Shown here: positions 42,791 to 50,583 of the stretch, piece by piece
Layout: the number at the start of each line of letters is the position of its first letter
How positions within the stretch are numbered: position 1 is the stretch's first letter
Source of the DNA: CAVQBC01 sp963710665
GTDB taxonomy: Bacteria > Actinomycetota > Thermoleophilia > Solirubrobacterales > Solirubrobacteraceae
Direction: 5' to 3'
Assembly: GCA_963710665.1 (NCBI GenBank)
Contig: CAVQBC010000003.1
Coordinates: 744,001-808,000 of the forward strand
DNA length: 64,000 nt
Notes under the pieces: generated by a model
Database searches by the model: none
Seen by the model: the letters and a program-made list of their open reading frames with translations, nothing else
Told to the model about the DNA's origin: nothing
Translations under genes and position numbers: made by a program

Positions 42791-43978
42791 ATGCTGTTCG
42801 ACCCCCGCGCGCACGAGCCCCTGGTGGATGCGGAGTGGAGACCGGCCGAGGTCGAGGCGGAGATCCGGGCGATCGCACGCGAAGCCGAGGACGCGATGCA
42901 CGACGGGACCTGGTGGCCGGTCCATCCGCTCGACGCCGACGCCGAGACGCCCGCCGTCATCCACGGCGTCTACTTCGGGGCGGCCGGCGTGGTGTGGGCG
43001 CTGCACCGCCTCGCGCAGGCCGGGCTGCACGAGCCGCGACGCGACCACGCGCAGCTTGCCCGCGACGTGCTGGACAGCTACCTGCGGCGGCCGGAGTTCG
43101 GTGGTCCGGTGCCGAGTCTGTGGATGGGCGAAGGCGGGATCGCACTGGTCGCCTGGCTCCTGGCGCCGGCACGCGAACTCGCGGAGCGCCTCGCCGAGCT
43201 GGTCGTCGCCGACCCGGAAGACGACACCCTCGAGCTGATGTGGGGAAGCCCAGGGCTGCTGCTCATCGCGGACGCGATGCTCGAGCGCACCGGCGAGGAG
43301 CGCTGGGCGTCTGCCTGGCGCGCGATCGCCGACTCCCTGCTGCGCCGGCGGGGCGCGCGCGTCCCGGGCCTCTGGACCCAGCGGCTGTACGGCTCGGTCA
43401 CCGAGATCCTCGGCCCCGCGCACGGGCTCGCCGGGATCGTCACGGCGCTCGCGCGGCGGCCGGAGCTGCTCCCTCCCGGCCCGGGGCTCGCCGCCGGCGC
43501 CACCGCGGCGTTGTCGGCCACCGCGATCCGCGACGGCGAGCACGCGAACTGGGCGCCCGCCTATGGCCGCCCGCTCGCCGACCCCGGCGGCGCCATCCGC
43601 ACCCAGTGGTGCCACGGCGCGCCCGGCATCGTCGCCTCGGTCGCCGGCCTTCCGCAGGATGATGAGCTCGACTCGCTGCTCCTCGCGGGCGGCGAGCTCA
43701 CCTGGGTCGCGGGGCCGCTGCGCAAGGGCGCGAACCTCTGCCACGGGACGGCCGGCAACGGACTCGCGCTCCTCAAGCTCTTCACCCGCACCGGGGATGA
43801 GGTCTGGCTCGAGCGCGCGAGGCGGTTCGCGATGCACGCCGTGTGCCAGGTCGCGGCGGCGCGGCGCGACTACGGACGCGGGCGCCACTCCCTCTGGACC
43901 GGGGACGTCGGCACCGCGATCTACCTCCACAACTGCCTCCGCGCCACCTCGGACGTCCCGGGGATCGACGTGTGGTGA
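42791..43978 (+). CDS. LanC-like protein
   Basis: A 395-aa protein of the LanC-like family (alpha-toroid). The zinc-site motifs are present: TQWCHGAPGIVASVAG near residue 275 (zinc Cys) and NLCHGTAGNGLALLKLF near 318 (Cys-His pair). GAAGVVWALHRLA and LGPAHGLAGIV are typical glycine-rich inner-helix motifs. LanC cyclases add cysteine thiols to dehydroamino acids. No LanB dehydratase, LanM or precursor peptide is nearby, so a free-standing LanC-like role (e.g. repair of dehydroamino acids) is as likely as lanthipeptide synthesis. ATG 42791 is 7 bp after the lipoprotein gene. Confidence 0.83.
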   Translation: MLFDPRAHEPLVDAEWRPAEVEAEIRAIAREAEDAMHDGTWWPVHPLDADAETPAVIHGVYFGAAGVVWALHRLAQAGLHEPRRDHAQLARDVLDSYLRRPEFGGPVPSLWMGEGGIALVAWLLAPARELAERLAELVVADPEDDTLELMWGSPGLLLIADAMLERTGEERWASAWRAIADSLLRRRGARVPGLWTQRLYGSVTEILGPAHGLAGIVTALARRPELLPPGPGLAAGATAALSATAIRDGEHANWAPAYGRPLADPGGAIRTQWCHGAPGIVASVAGLPQDDELDSLLLAGGELTWVAGPLRKGANLCHGTAGNGLALLKLFTRTGDEVWLERARRFAMHAVCQVAAARRDYGRGRHSLWTGDVGTAIYLHNCLRATSDVPGIDVW

Positions 43979-43980
43979 TG

Positions 43981-43994
43981 CGAACGTATGTTCG
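43981..43994 (+). promoter_or_regulatory. LexA (SOS) box before a small gene
   Basis: CGAACGTATGTTCG is a perfect palindromic SOS box. It contains TATGTT (43987-43992), which could serve as a -10 element for a leaderless transcript starting at the ATG at 43998. Confidence 0.8.
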
Positions 43995-43997
43995 TGT

Positions 43998-44246
43998 ATG
44001 GTTCCCGATGTGGAGCCCGCCGCCTACTTCCTCGCCTTCTCGCCGGACGCCGCGCCGATCGTCCCGCGGCTGCGAGAGGAGCTCGAGCGGCAGGGCGCCC
44101 CGCCGATCCACATCCAGCGCTACGACGACGTGCTCGCCTTCCGCTGCCAGACCGGCAGCTTCATGCTCCGCAGCCGTGTGGCCGACGCGCTGATGAGCGT
44201 CTGCGGGCACGACCAGTGGACGCGCCTGTTCTGGCCGCTGGAGTGA
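43998..44246 (+). CDS. Small SOS-controlled hypothetical protein
   Basis: An 82-aa protein, not recognised. It starts VPDVEPAAYFLAFSPDAAPI, has HIQRYDDVLAFRCQTGSFML in the middle and ends in an aromatic QWTRLFWPLE. It is soluble, with two cysteines. The ATG lies 3 bp after a perfect LexA box, and no ribosome-binding site is seen, so the gene appears leaderless and damage-induced. A role in DNA damage response or its control is inferred from that site only. Confidence 0.65.
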   Translation: MVPDVEPAAYFLAFSPDAAPIVPRLREELERQGAPPIHIQRYDDVLAFRCQTGSFMLRSRVADALMSVCGHDQWTRLFWPLE

Positions 44247-44298
44247 CCGGGGCCACCCGGACCGCCCGCCGCGCAATCAGTGCATAGGATGCGCGGGC

Positions 44299-44688
44299 GT
44301 GCCCGTGGTGTCCAAGCACATGTCGCGCGACCTGCTGTTCGTCGAGCCGGACCTCGCGCTCGTCGACGCCGCGCAGCGCATGCACCAGCGCGGCGTCGGC
44401 GCGGTGATGGTCAAGGAGGGCGACCGGCTCGCCGGGATCCTCACCGAGCGCGACCTGCTGCGGGCCGTCGCGGACCGCTTCCCGGCCGACGCGCGCGTGG
44501 CGGACTGGATGACCGCCAGCCCCGACACGATCGAGCCCGACGACACGACCGCGCACGCCGCGGTGCTGATGATCCACGGCGGCTTCCGCCACCTCCCGGT
44601 CGTCAGCGGCACCGACGTGGTCGGCATCCTGTCGATCCGCGACCTGATGCGGGTCGTGCTCGACGACGCGACGCCGCGCGGCGTGTAG
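44299..44688 (+). CDS. CBS-pair domain protein
   Basis: A 129-aa protein made of two CBS domains. The first (about 5-58) contains VDAAQRMHQRGVGAVMVKEG and GILTERDLLRAVAD; the second (about 68-122) contains IHGGFRHLPVVSGTDVVGIL and SIRDLMRVV. CBS pairs bind adenine nucleotides and act as energy or ligand sensors. It stands alone, converging on a thioesterase gene with 5 bp between stops. The start is GTG 44299. Confidence 0.9.
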   Translation: MPVVSKHMSRDLLFVEPDLALVDAAQRMHQRGVGAVMVKEGDRLAGILTERDLLRAVADRFPADARVADWMTASPDTIEPDDTTAHAAVLMIHGGFRHLPVVSGTDVVGILSIRDLMRVVLDDATPRGV

Positions 44689-44693
44689 CGCGC

Positions 44694-45098
44694 CTACTCC
44701 CCCACTAGCCGGCTCCGCTCCGAGTCGGTGAGCGGACGCGAGCGGCGCTCGTCCCCGTCCCAGGCCACCAGCACCGCGCGGGCCTCGGCGGCGACCGTGC
44801 CGTCCGGCAGCAGGAGGCGGTTGTCGAGCTCGATCCTCGAGCGGCCGAGGCCGGCGACGCGGCACTCGCCGATCAGGTAGCGGTCGGCGATCCGGACCTC
44901 GTGGCGGTAGTCGAGCTCGATGCGGGCGAGCACGTAGCCGGTGAACGGGAGCTCTGGGAGCACGTGGGCGAAGAACGCCGCGCGGACGTCCTCGAGGATC
45001 TCGTGGTAGACGGCCTGGTTGACGTGCCCGAGCGCGTCGACGTCGCGCTGGCGCAGGCCCAGCTCGATCCGCACCGGCTCCCGTCCGTCTGTCGCCAC
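44694..45098 (-). CDS. 4HBT-type acyl-CoA thioesterase
   Basis: A 134-aa hotdog thioesterase of the 4-hydroxybenzoyl-CoA/YbgC type. The active-site motif is QRDVDALGHVNQAVYHEILE, with the catalytic Asp near residue 19, followed by the usual RIELDYRHEV strand. The substrate is unknown. GTG 45098 is the start. It lies 7 bp downstream of the dodecin gene on the same strand. Confidence 0.85.
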   Translation of the reverse strand: MATDGREPVRIELGLRQRDVDALGHVNQAVYHEILEDVRAAFFAHVLPELPFTGYVLARIELDYRHEVRIADRYLIGECRVAGLGRSRIELDNRLLLPDGTVAAEARAVLVAWDGDERRSRPLTDSERSRLVGE

Positions 45099-45105
45099 GC
45101 GGCGC

Positions 45106-45318
45106 TCAGTCCTCGAGGCGGAAGCCGATCTTGACGGTGACCTGGTAGTGGGCGACCCGGCCGTCGTCGCCGATGTGCCCGCGCATGTCGAGCACCTCGA
45201 ACCACTCGAGCTGGCGGAGCGTCTCGGCGGCCTTGGCCACCGCGCGGTCGATCGCCTCGGTGACGCCCTCGGTGGACGAGCCGGTGATCTCGACGGACTT
45301 GTAGACGTGATCGGTCAT
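45106..45318 (-). CDS. Dodecin (flavin storage/buffer protein)
   Basis: A 70-aa dodecin. VYKSVEITGSSTEGVTEAID starts the fold, LEWFEVLDMRGHIG carries the tryptophan that stacks on flavin, and HYQVTVKIGFRLED closes it. Dodecins form dodecamers that bind flavins or CoA and buffer free flavin. ATG 45318 gives the standard length. It lies between a thioesterase and a HAD gene, all leftward. In a genome investing in FMN-dependent chemistry, a flavin buffer is of interest. Confidence 0.92.
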   Translation of the reverse strand: MTDHVYKSVEITGSSTEGVTEAIDRAVAKAAETLRQLEWFEVLDMRGHIGDDGRVAHYQVTVKIGFRLED

Positions 45319-45350
45319 CCCGGCAGTATCGGGGAGCGTCGCGAACGACG

Positions 45351-46085
45351 TCAGGCGGGGGCGAGCCGGCCGGCGAGGTCGACGAGGTCCTCGGCGCGGA
45401 TGTCGGTCGCGCCCGCGCGCGGCGGCGGCGACGCGCGCCCGGCGCCGTGCTCGAGCGGGCGGTGGACGTAGGCGGTGCCGAGCCCGCACTCCCGGGCGGC
45501 GCGGAGGTCGCCGGGGTGCGCGGCGACCATCGTGACATCGGGAGGCGTGAGCCCGAGCAGCGCGACCGCGCGCAGGTAGGTGGCGGGATCCGGCTTGTAG
45601 CGGCCCGCGAGCTCGGCCGAGAGGATCGTGTCGAACTCGAGCCCGTTGTGGCGCGCGAGGTCGATCAGCAGCGCGACGTGCCCGTTGGAGAGCGTCGCCA
45701 GGATGTGGTTGCGGCGCAGCAGCGCGAGGCCGGCCCGCGCGTCCGGCCACGCCCGCAGCCGGTGCCACGCACCGACGAGCCGCTCGCGGTCGGCCGCGTC
45801 GAACGCGCCGACCCCGTGCTCGGCGAGCGTCTCGTCCAGGGTGTCGCGATGCAGCTCGTCGAGGTCGGCCCACGGCCGGCGCCCGTCGTTGACGCGGTCG
45901 AGGATCGGCTGGTAGCGGCGGCGCCATCCGTCGGCGATCTCCTCCCAGTCGGCCGTCACCTGCCGGGCGGTGCCCATGGCGCGCAGCTCGTCGACGATCG
46001 CCCCGCGCCAGTCGACGACGGTCCCGAAGACGTCGAACAAGAGCGCCCGCGGCGCGCCGGTGTCCCCCCTCGCAGAGGCCTCCAC
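45351..46085 (-). CDS. Haloacid dehalogenase type II (HAD superfamily)
   Basis: A 244-aa HAD-fold hydrolase. RALLFDVFGTVVDWRGAIVD holds the nucleophile Asp, ATLSNGHVALL the motif-II Ser/Asn, SAELAGRYKPDPATYLRAV the motif-III Lys, and MVAAHPGDLRAARECGLG motif IV. This pattern fits L-2-haloacid dehalogenase type II, though the family also holds phosphatases. GTG 46085 is the only in-frame start close to the fold; the frame is open to 46316. It diverges from the cobalamin-riboswitch operon. Confidence 0.83.
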   Translation of the reverse strand: MEASARGDTGAPRALLFDVFGTVVDWRGAIVDELRAMGTARQVTADWEEIADGWRRRYQPILDRVNDGRRPWADLDELHRDTLDETLAEHGVGAFDAADRERLVGAWHRLRAWPDARAGLALLRRNHILATLSNGHVALLIDLARHNGLEFDTILSAELAGRYKPDPATYLRAVALLGLTPPDVTMVAAHPGDLRAARECGLGTAYVHRPLEHGAGRASPPPRAGATDIRAEDLVDLAGRLAPA

Positions 46086-46215
46086 CCGGCGAAAACCTAG
46101 CGACAGTCCGCGTGCGGCGCGGTGCGGCCCGCTCGCGCGTCGCGACGCGGTGACGGTGCGGCGCGAACGGAACACTCGCCCACGATTCCGTTCGCGCGAA
46201 CGCGTCGCGCGAATG

Positions 46216-46221
46216 TACACT
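46216..46221 (+). promoter_or_regulatory. -10 element of the cbtBA operon
   Basis: TACACT at 46216-46221 places a transcription start near 46228, right before the cobalamin riboswitch. No convincing -35 element is seen; TTCGCG (46191) is 19 bp upstream. Confidence 0.4.
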
Positions 46222-46227
46222 CGCGCC

Positions 46228-46350
46228 GACATACAGCGACGGCGTCGAGGAAAGCCGGTGAGAGTCCGGCGGGGGCGCGCCACTGTGATCGGGCATCGAC
46301 CCGGGACCCAGGACACTCGTGCCGTCGACTCATCCCGCTGACGGGGGCGC
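46228..46350 (+). ncRNA. Cobalamin (AdoCbl) riboswitch
   Basis: Core elements are in order: GAGGAAAGCCGGTG, AGAGTCCGGCGGGGGCGCGC, CACTGTGA (46281-46288), and ACCCAGGACACTCGTGCC as the B12-box part. The layout fits the cobalamin riboswitch class. The downstream GC-rich segment around 46335-46350 may be the switching hairpin. It precedes cbtB-cbtA, known targets of this riboswitch, which are normally shut off when cobalamin is plentiful. End points are approximate. Confidence 0.88.
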
Positions 46351-46373
46351 GTATTCCCTCATGGAGGTCCGAG

Positions 46374-46595
46374 ATGTCCGAAGTCGTCGCAGGCCGCACC
46401 GCTCGACCCGAGGTGATCCACCCGCCGGCGATCTCGGGGAGCGAGCTGTGGCCGTGGGCGTTGCTCGCGGCGGCGCTGCTGCTGCTCCTGTACTTCGTGG
46501 GATTCGACGAGGGCGCGGCCTCGCTCGTCCCGGGGAGCACGCTGCACGAGTGGGTGCACGACGGACGGCACCTGCTCGGCTTCCCCTGCCACTAG
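46374..46595 (+). CDS. cbtB: Cobalt transporter subunit CbtB
   Basis: A 73-aa single-span membrane protein. LWPWALLAAALLLLLYFVGF is the membrane segment, and the C-terminal tail LHEWVHDGRHLLGFPCH is the histidine-rich putative cobalt-binding site of CbtB. ATG 46374 has ATGGAGGTCC upstream. It follows the cobalamin riboswitch and precedes cbtA by 12 bp. It is predicted to act in cobalt uptake for B12 synthesis. Confidence 0.9.
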   Translation: MSEVVAGRTARPEVIHPPAISGSELWPWALLAAALLLLLYFVGFDEGAASLVPGSTLHEWVHDGRHLLGFPCH

Positions 46596-46607
46596 GGAGC
46601 GGCCCAC

Positions 46608-47375
46608 ATGCTCCGGACCCTGCTGATCTGCGGGCTGGTCGCGGGCGTGCTCGCCGGCCTCGTGGCCACCGGCTTCGGCACGCTCGCGGGTGAGCCCGCG
46701 GTCGACCAGGCGATCGCCTACGAGGAGGCCAACGCCCCGCCCGCCGCACCCGGCGAGGAGGAGGCCGCGCCGGTCTCCCGCACGACGCAGAAGGGCGTCG
46801 GGCTGCTGACGGCGTCGCTCGTCTACGGGCTCTCCTTCGGCGGCCTCTTCGCGCTCGTGTTCGCCTACGTCTACGGCCGCGTCGCCAACGCCAGCCCGGC
46901 CAGGACGGCGCTGTGGCTGGCGGCGGCCGGCTTCGTCGTCGTCTACCTCGTGCCGTTCGTCAAGTACCCGCCGAACCCGCCGGCGGTCGGCGATCCGGAC
47001 ACCATCAACGAGCGCACCGCGCTCTACATCACGATGGTGTTGATCTCGATCTTCGCCGCGGTCGCGGCGGTGCGGCTGCGGCGGGCGCTGATCGACCGCT
47101 ACGAGCCGGGCGTCGCGACCTTCCTCGCCGGTCTCGGCTACCTGGCGATCGTGGTGGTGGCGGGCCTCGCGCTGCCCGGGATCCACGAGATCCCCGACAC
47201 GTTCCCCGCGACGACGCTGTGGCGCTTCCGCGAGGCGTCGGTCGGCATGCAGGCCGTGATGTGGACCGTGATCGGGCTGGTGTTCTCCGTCACCGCGCAG
47301 CGCGCGATGACCGGCAGGCCGGTGTGGGCGCTGAGCTCAGGTCGCCGGGAGGCCACGGCGGCGACGGGGGACTGA
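46608..47375 (+). CDS. cbtA: Cobalt transporter subunit CbtA
   Basis: A 255-aa inner-membrane protein with about six hydrophobic segments, matching CbtA: LLICGLVAGVLAGLVATGFG at the start, VSRTTQKGVGLLTASLVYGL after an acidic loop, and LVPFVKYPPNPPAVGDPDTI in the middle. It lies 12 bp after cbtB under the same riboswitch. Its TGA is overlapped by the proposed CTG start of a histidine phosphatase gene (CTGA). Confidence 0.9.
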   Translation: MLRTLLICGLVAGVLAGLVATGFGTLAGEPAVDQAIAYEEANAPPAAPGEEEAAPVSRTTQKGVGLLTASLVYGLSFGGLFALVFAYVYGRVANASPARTALWLAAAGFVVVYLVPFVKYPPNPPAVGDPDTINERTALYITMVLISIFAAVAAVRLRRALIDRYEPGVATFLAGLGYLAIVVVAGLALPGIHEIPDTFPATTLWRFREASVGMQAVMWTVIGLVFSVTAQRAMTGRPVWALSSGRREATAATGD

Positions 47376-47953
47376 GCGCGGCCACCACCCGCCTGGAGCT
47401 CGTCCGCCACGCGGCCACGGCGGCCACCCGCCGGGCCGCGTTCCCGCTCGACGAACCGCTCGGAGCCGGCGCGCTGGAGCAGGCGCGCCGGCTCGCCGGC
47501 CGCGTCGGGCGCTTCGACGCGGCGTGGTGCGGGCCCGCCGGCCGCGCTCGCCAGACCGCTGAGGCGCTCGGCGCGACCCCCGCCGTCGCGCCCGAGCTCG
47601 ACGAGTGCGACTTCGGGACCTGGCGGGGCCGCACGCTCGCCGAGCTGCACGACGAGGACCCGGGCGCCGTCGGCCGCTGGATGCAGGACCCCGCCGCGGC
47701 GCCCCACGGCGGCGAGTCGCTGCTCGACCTCGTGGCGCGGGTCGGCGGCTGGCTCGACGCCCACGCCGGCGAGGGGCGGCGGCTCCTCGCGGTGACGCAC
47801 GCCGGGCCGGTGCGCGCCGCGCTCGTGTACGTCCTGCGCGCGCCGCCCGACGCCTTCTGGCGGCTCGACGTCGCCCCGCTCTCGCGCACCGTCCTGCACG
47901 CCCACGACGGGCGCTGGACCGTGCGGGCGGTCAACCTCCCGCCGGAGGACTAG
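47372..47953 (+). CDS. Histidine phosphatase family protein, CTG start; possible CobC role
   Basis: A 193-aa phosphoglycerate-mutase-like phosphatase. LELVRHAATAA holds the phosphate-accepting His (RHA instead of the usual RHG), WCGPAGRARQTAEALG follows, and AVTHAGPVRAAL supplies the second His. The only fitting start is CTG 47372, overlapping the cbtA stop as CTGA, with GGGGG just upstream. In the riboswitch-controlled cbtBA operon, an alpha-ribazole phosphatase (CobC) role in cobalamin synthesis is likely but not proven. It overlaps the convergent patatin gene by 23 bp. Confidence 0.78.
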   Translation: MSAATTRLELVRHAATAATRRAAFPLDEPLGAGALEQARRLAGRVGRFDAAWCGPAGRARQTAEALGATPAVAPELDECDFGTWRGRTLAELHDEDPGAVGRWMQDPAAAPHGGESLLDLVARVGGWLDAHAGEGRRLLAVTHAGPVRAALVYVLRAPPDAFWRLDVAPLSRTVLHAHDGRWTVRAVNLPPED

Positions 47954-48983
47954 GGGAGGCCGCGGCGGGCTGGGTGGGCGGGCTTCCTATCTTGGCGTGG
48001 AACGTGTTCAGGTAGCGGTCGAGCTCGAAGGCGTCGAGGAAGCCGGTCGCGGCCTCGCGGCCGTTCGAGACCAGCAGCCGCCGCTTGGCCTCCGTGAGCC
48101 CGAAGTCGGTCGTCCCCACCTCGTCGGCGTCGACCGCGATCGTGCGCACGCGCGTCGACTGGGACACGAAGCGCTCGTCCCACGCCTCCTGGGCGGTGTG
48201 GAAGATCTGGAACGCGTACCGCACGGGCCACGGCGCGAGGCCGGCGAGCGCCTTCAGGCGGCCGCCGAAGCCGCGGCCGCCGACCAGGTTGAGGCCGAAC
48301 GTGGGCCGCGCGGGCGGCCGCCCCACGGTCGCCGGGTCGACGTCGAAGAGCCACACCGGGAAGTTCGAGAGCGTCCCGCCGTCGATGATCAGCGCGCGCT
48401 CGCCGCGCGCGTCCTCGAGCACCACCGGCTCGAAGAAGTACGGGATCGACATGCTCATGCGCGCCGCGCGGGAGATCGGGAACTCGTCGGGGTCGATGAA
48501 GCCCGCGCGCCCCGGGACCCGGTAGCGGCCGAGGTCGTCCGGGAGCACCAGCAGGTCGCGGTTGGTGACGTCGACCGCGATCAGCTTGAGGCGCCAGTCG
48601 CGCGTCCGGCCGCCCTCCGGCTTCTTCGTCACCTGCCCGAAGGTCGCGCCGCCCAGCACGCCGTCGAACCACTCCTCGAACGCGTCGCCGCGTGCGAACC
48701 CGCGCCGCACGACGAGGCTCACGGCGCCGCCGACGGAGCCCCACGGCGGATCCTGGAAGCGCCGGAAGTCCGTGTGCTCGAGCAGCGCCGCCATCTCCGC
48801 CGCCGTGTGACCGAGCGCGAGGTAGCAGGCGATGATGGCGCCCGCGCTCGCCCCCGCGACGTTCACCCAGCGGGTCACCGGCTTCGTCGGATGCTCGGCC
48901 ATCCCCGACAGCGCGCCCGTCAGCGCGATCCCCTTCACGCCACCGCCGCGGAAGACGCCGTCGGCCTCCTCGATCCACTCCAT
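47931..48983 (-). CDS. Patatin-like phospholipase
   Basis: A 350-aa cytosolic patatin-fold lipid hydrolase. The oxyanion motif is FRGGGVKGIAL near residue 12, the nucleophile serine is in AGASAGAIIACY near 45, and the catalytic Asp is in LIIDGGTLSNFP near 205. ATG 48983 has GGGGAGGG upstream; the frame is open to 49055. It likely hydrolyses phospholipid or neutral lipid acyl chains. No signal peptide is seen. It is divergent from the dehydrogenase gene. Confidence 0.87.
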   Translation of the reverse strand: MEWIEEADGVFRGGGVKGIALTGALSGMAEHPTKPVTRWVNVAGASAGAIIACYLALGHTAAEMAALLEHTDFRRFQDPPWGSVGGAVSLVVRRGFARGDAFEEWFDGVLGGATFGQVTKKPEGGRTRDWRLKLIAVDVTNRDLLVLPDDLGRYRVPGRAGFIDPDEFPISRAARMSMSIPYFFEPVVLEDARGERALIIDGGTLSNFPVWLFDVDPATVGRPPARPTFGLNLVGGRGFGGRLKALAGLAPWPVRYAFQIFHTAQEAWDERFVSQSTRVRTIAVDADEVGTTDFGLTEAKRRLLVSNGREAATGFLDAFELDRYLNTFHAKIGSPPTQPAAASPSPPAGG

Positions 48984-49047
48984 CCGGCGACCCTCCCCGC
49001 CCCGCCGCCGGGAGTCAAGACGGCCCGGGGAGGGAACCTCCTCTGGC

Positions 49048-50004
49048 ATGACCACGCCAGTAGCAGTTCTCGATGACTACCAGGGCGTCGCGGAGGCGCT
49101 CGGGCCGTGGGACGAGCTCGGCGACGCCGTGAGCGTCACCGCCTTCCGCGACCACGTGGACGACGACGACGAGCTCGTGACGCTTCTCGGCGCCTTCGAG
49201 GTCGTCGTCGCCATGCGCGAGCGCACCCCGTTCCCCGCCCACCGCCTCGAGCGCCTGCCGAACCTGCGCCTGCTCGTGACGACCGGCATGGCCAACGCCT
49301 CCATCGACGTCGCGGCGGCGCGGCGCCAGGGCATCGTGGTGGCCGGCACCGGCGGGCTGTCGGCACCCACCGCCGAGCTGACCTGGGGGCTGATCCTCGC
49401 CGTCACCCGCCACGTGTGCGCCGAGGACCGCCGGGTCCGGGCGGGCGGCTGGCAGCGCACCATCGGCCCCGAGCTCAGCGGGCGCACGCTGGGGGTGCTC
49501 GGCCTGGGGCGCCTGGGCCGCCGGGTCGCCGCCGTCGCGCAGGCGTTCGAGATGGACGTCATCGCCTGGAGCCAGAACCTCCGGTCCGAGGACGCGGCCG
49601 AGCTGGGCGTCGAGGCGGTCTCCAAGGAGGACCTCTTCCGCCGCGCCGACGTGCTGACCATCCACACCCGTCTCAGCGACCGCACCCGCGGGCTCGTCAC
49701 CGCCGCGGAGCTGGCCCTGATGAAGCCGACCGCCTACCTGGTCAACACCTCGCGCGGGCCGATCGTGGACGAGGCCGCGCTGCTCGCGGCGCTGAACGAC
49801 GGCACGATCGCCGGCGCGGCGCTCGACGTCTACGACATCGAGCCCCTGCCCGCGGGCCATCCGCTGCGCTCGGCGCCCAACACCGTGCTCACCCCGCACC
49901 TCGGCTACGTCTCCGAGGGCAGCTACGAGGTCTACTTCCGCGAGGCGGTCGAGGACATCGCCGCGTTCCTGGACGGCGAGCCGGTGCGGGTGCTGGACGC
50001 ATGA
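49048..50004 (+). CDS. D-2-hydroxyacid dehydrogenase family protein
   Basis: A 318-aa NAD-dependent oxidoreductase of the D-isomer 2-hydroxyacid dehydrogenase family. The Rossmann motif is LGVLGLGRLGRRVAAVA near residue 150; the catalytic Arg is in VNTSRGPIVDEAAL, the Glu in DVYDIEPLP, and the His in LTPHLGYVSEG. The ATG 49048 follows GGGAACCTCCTC. The substrate is not predictable; glyoxylate/hydroxypyruvate- or phosphoglycerate-type acids are typical. Confidence 0.87.
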   Translation: MTTPVAVLDDYQGVAEALGPWDELGDAVSVTAFRDHVDDDDELVTLLGAFEVVVAMRERTPFPAHRLERLPNLRLLVTTGMANASIDVAAARRQGIVVAGTGGLSAPTAELTWGLILAVTRHVCAEDRRVRAGGWQRTIGPELSGRTLGVLGLGRLGRRVAAVAQAFEMDVIAWSQNLRSEDAAELGVEAVSKEDLFRRADVLTIHTRLSDRTRGLVTAAELALMKPTAYLVNTSRGPIVDEAALLAALNDGTIAGAALDVYDIEPLPAGHPLRSAPNTVLTPHLGYVSEGSYEVYFREAVEDIAAFLDGEPVRVLDA

Positions 50005-50078
50005 CCAGGTGAGACGCGCGGCAAGGGCGCCTACCCTGGCTTGGTAAGAAAACCGCTTTTCTGATCCCAGGAGTCCCG

Positions 50079-50480
50079 ATGAAGTCCATCTCCGGCGGCC
50101 TTGCCGCCCTTTTCGTGCTCGCAGTCGTGGCGCTCGCGGGGGCCGTGACGGCCGTGGCGCCCGAGTCCGCGTCGGCGGCCACCCGCCAGTACGAGGGCAC
50201 GATCGTGTCCGTCAACAAGGACAACCGCACGTTCCGCCTGCGCGACAGCGAGCGCGGCACGGTGCGCATCAAGGTCACCCGCAACACGCGCTTCGAGCGT
50301 CTCAACGGCTTCTCGTCGCTGCGGGCCGGCATGACCCGGATCGAGGCCGTCGTGCGGCGCTCGAACGACCAGTGGGTCGCCTCCGAGGTCGAGCGCTCCG
50401 GCGGCGGCGGCCAGCACGGCGGCGACGACGACCGCGGCGGAGACGACAACGGCGGCCGGGGCCGCGGCAGCGACGACTGA
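50079..50480 (+). CDS. Secreted small protein, DUF5666-like
   Basis: A 133-aa exported protein. A signal peptide is clear (MKSISGGLAALFVLAVVALA, cleavage near ASA/AT at about residue 34). The mature part is a small beta-rich domain (TIVSVNKDNRTFRLRDSERG and TVRIKVTRNTRFERL) reminiscent of DUF5666 proteins. It ends in a Gly/Asp/Arg-rich low-complexity tail. ATG 50079 has CAGGAG upstream. Function is unknown. A short inverted repeat GAAAACCGCTTTTC lies 20 bp before the start. Confidence 0.7.
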   Translation: MKSISGGLAALFVLAVVALAGAVTAVAPESASAATRQYEGTIVSVNKDNRTFRLRDSERGTVRIKVTRNTRFERLNGFSSLRAGMTRIEAVVRRSNDQWVASEVERSGGGGQHGGDDDRGGDDNGGRGRGSDD

Positions 50481-50499
50481 CCCCTCGCGGTGACCGGCC

Positions 50500-50528
50500 G
50501 GCCGCCGCCCTCCCGGAGAGCGGCGGCC
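50500..50528 (+). terminator. GC hairpin after the secreted-protein gene
   Basis: GGCCGCCGC (50500-50508) pairs with GCGGCGGCC (50520-50528) over an 11-base loop, 20 bp downstream of the stop at 50480. It fits a terminator; no U-tract. Confidence 0.5.
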
Positions 50529-50583
50529 GATCGGCCCGCCCCTCCCGACGCCCCGCGGCGCCGGCTGTGCTTGGCTAGGACGG

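Noticed and set aside
42791..43978. A lanthipeptide biosynthetic gene cluster
   Set aside because: Only the LanC-like cyclase is present; no dehydratase, precursor peptide, protease or exporter was seen within several kilobases.
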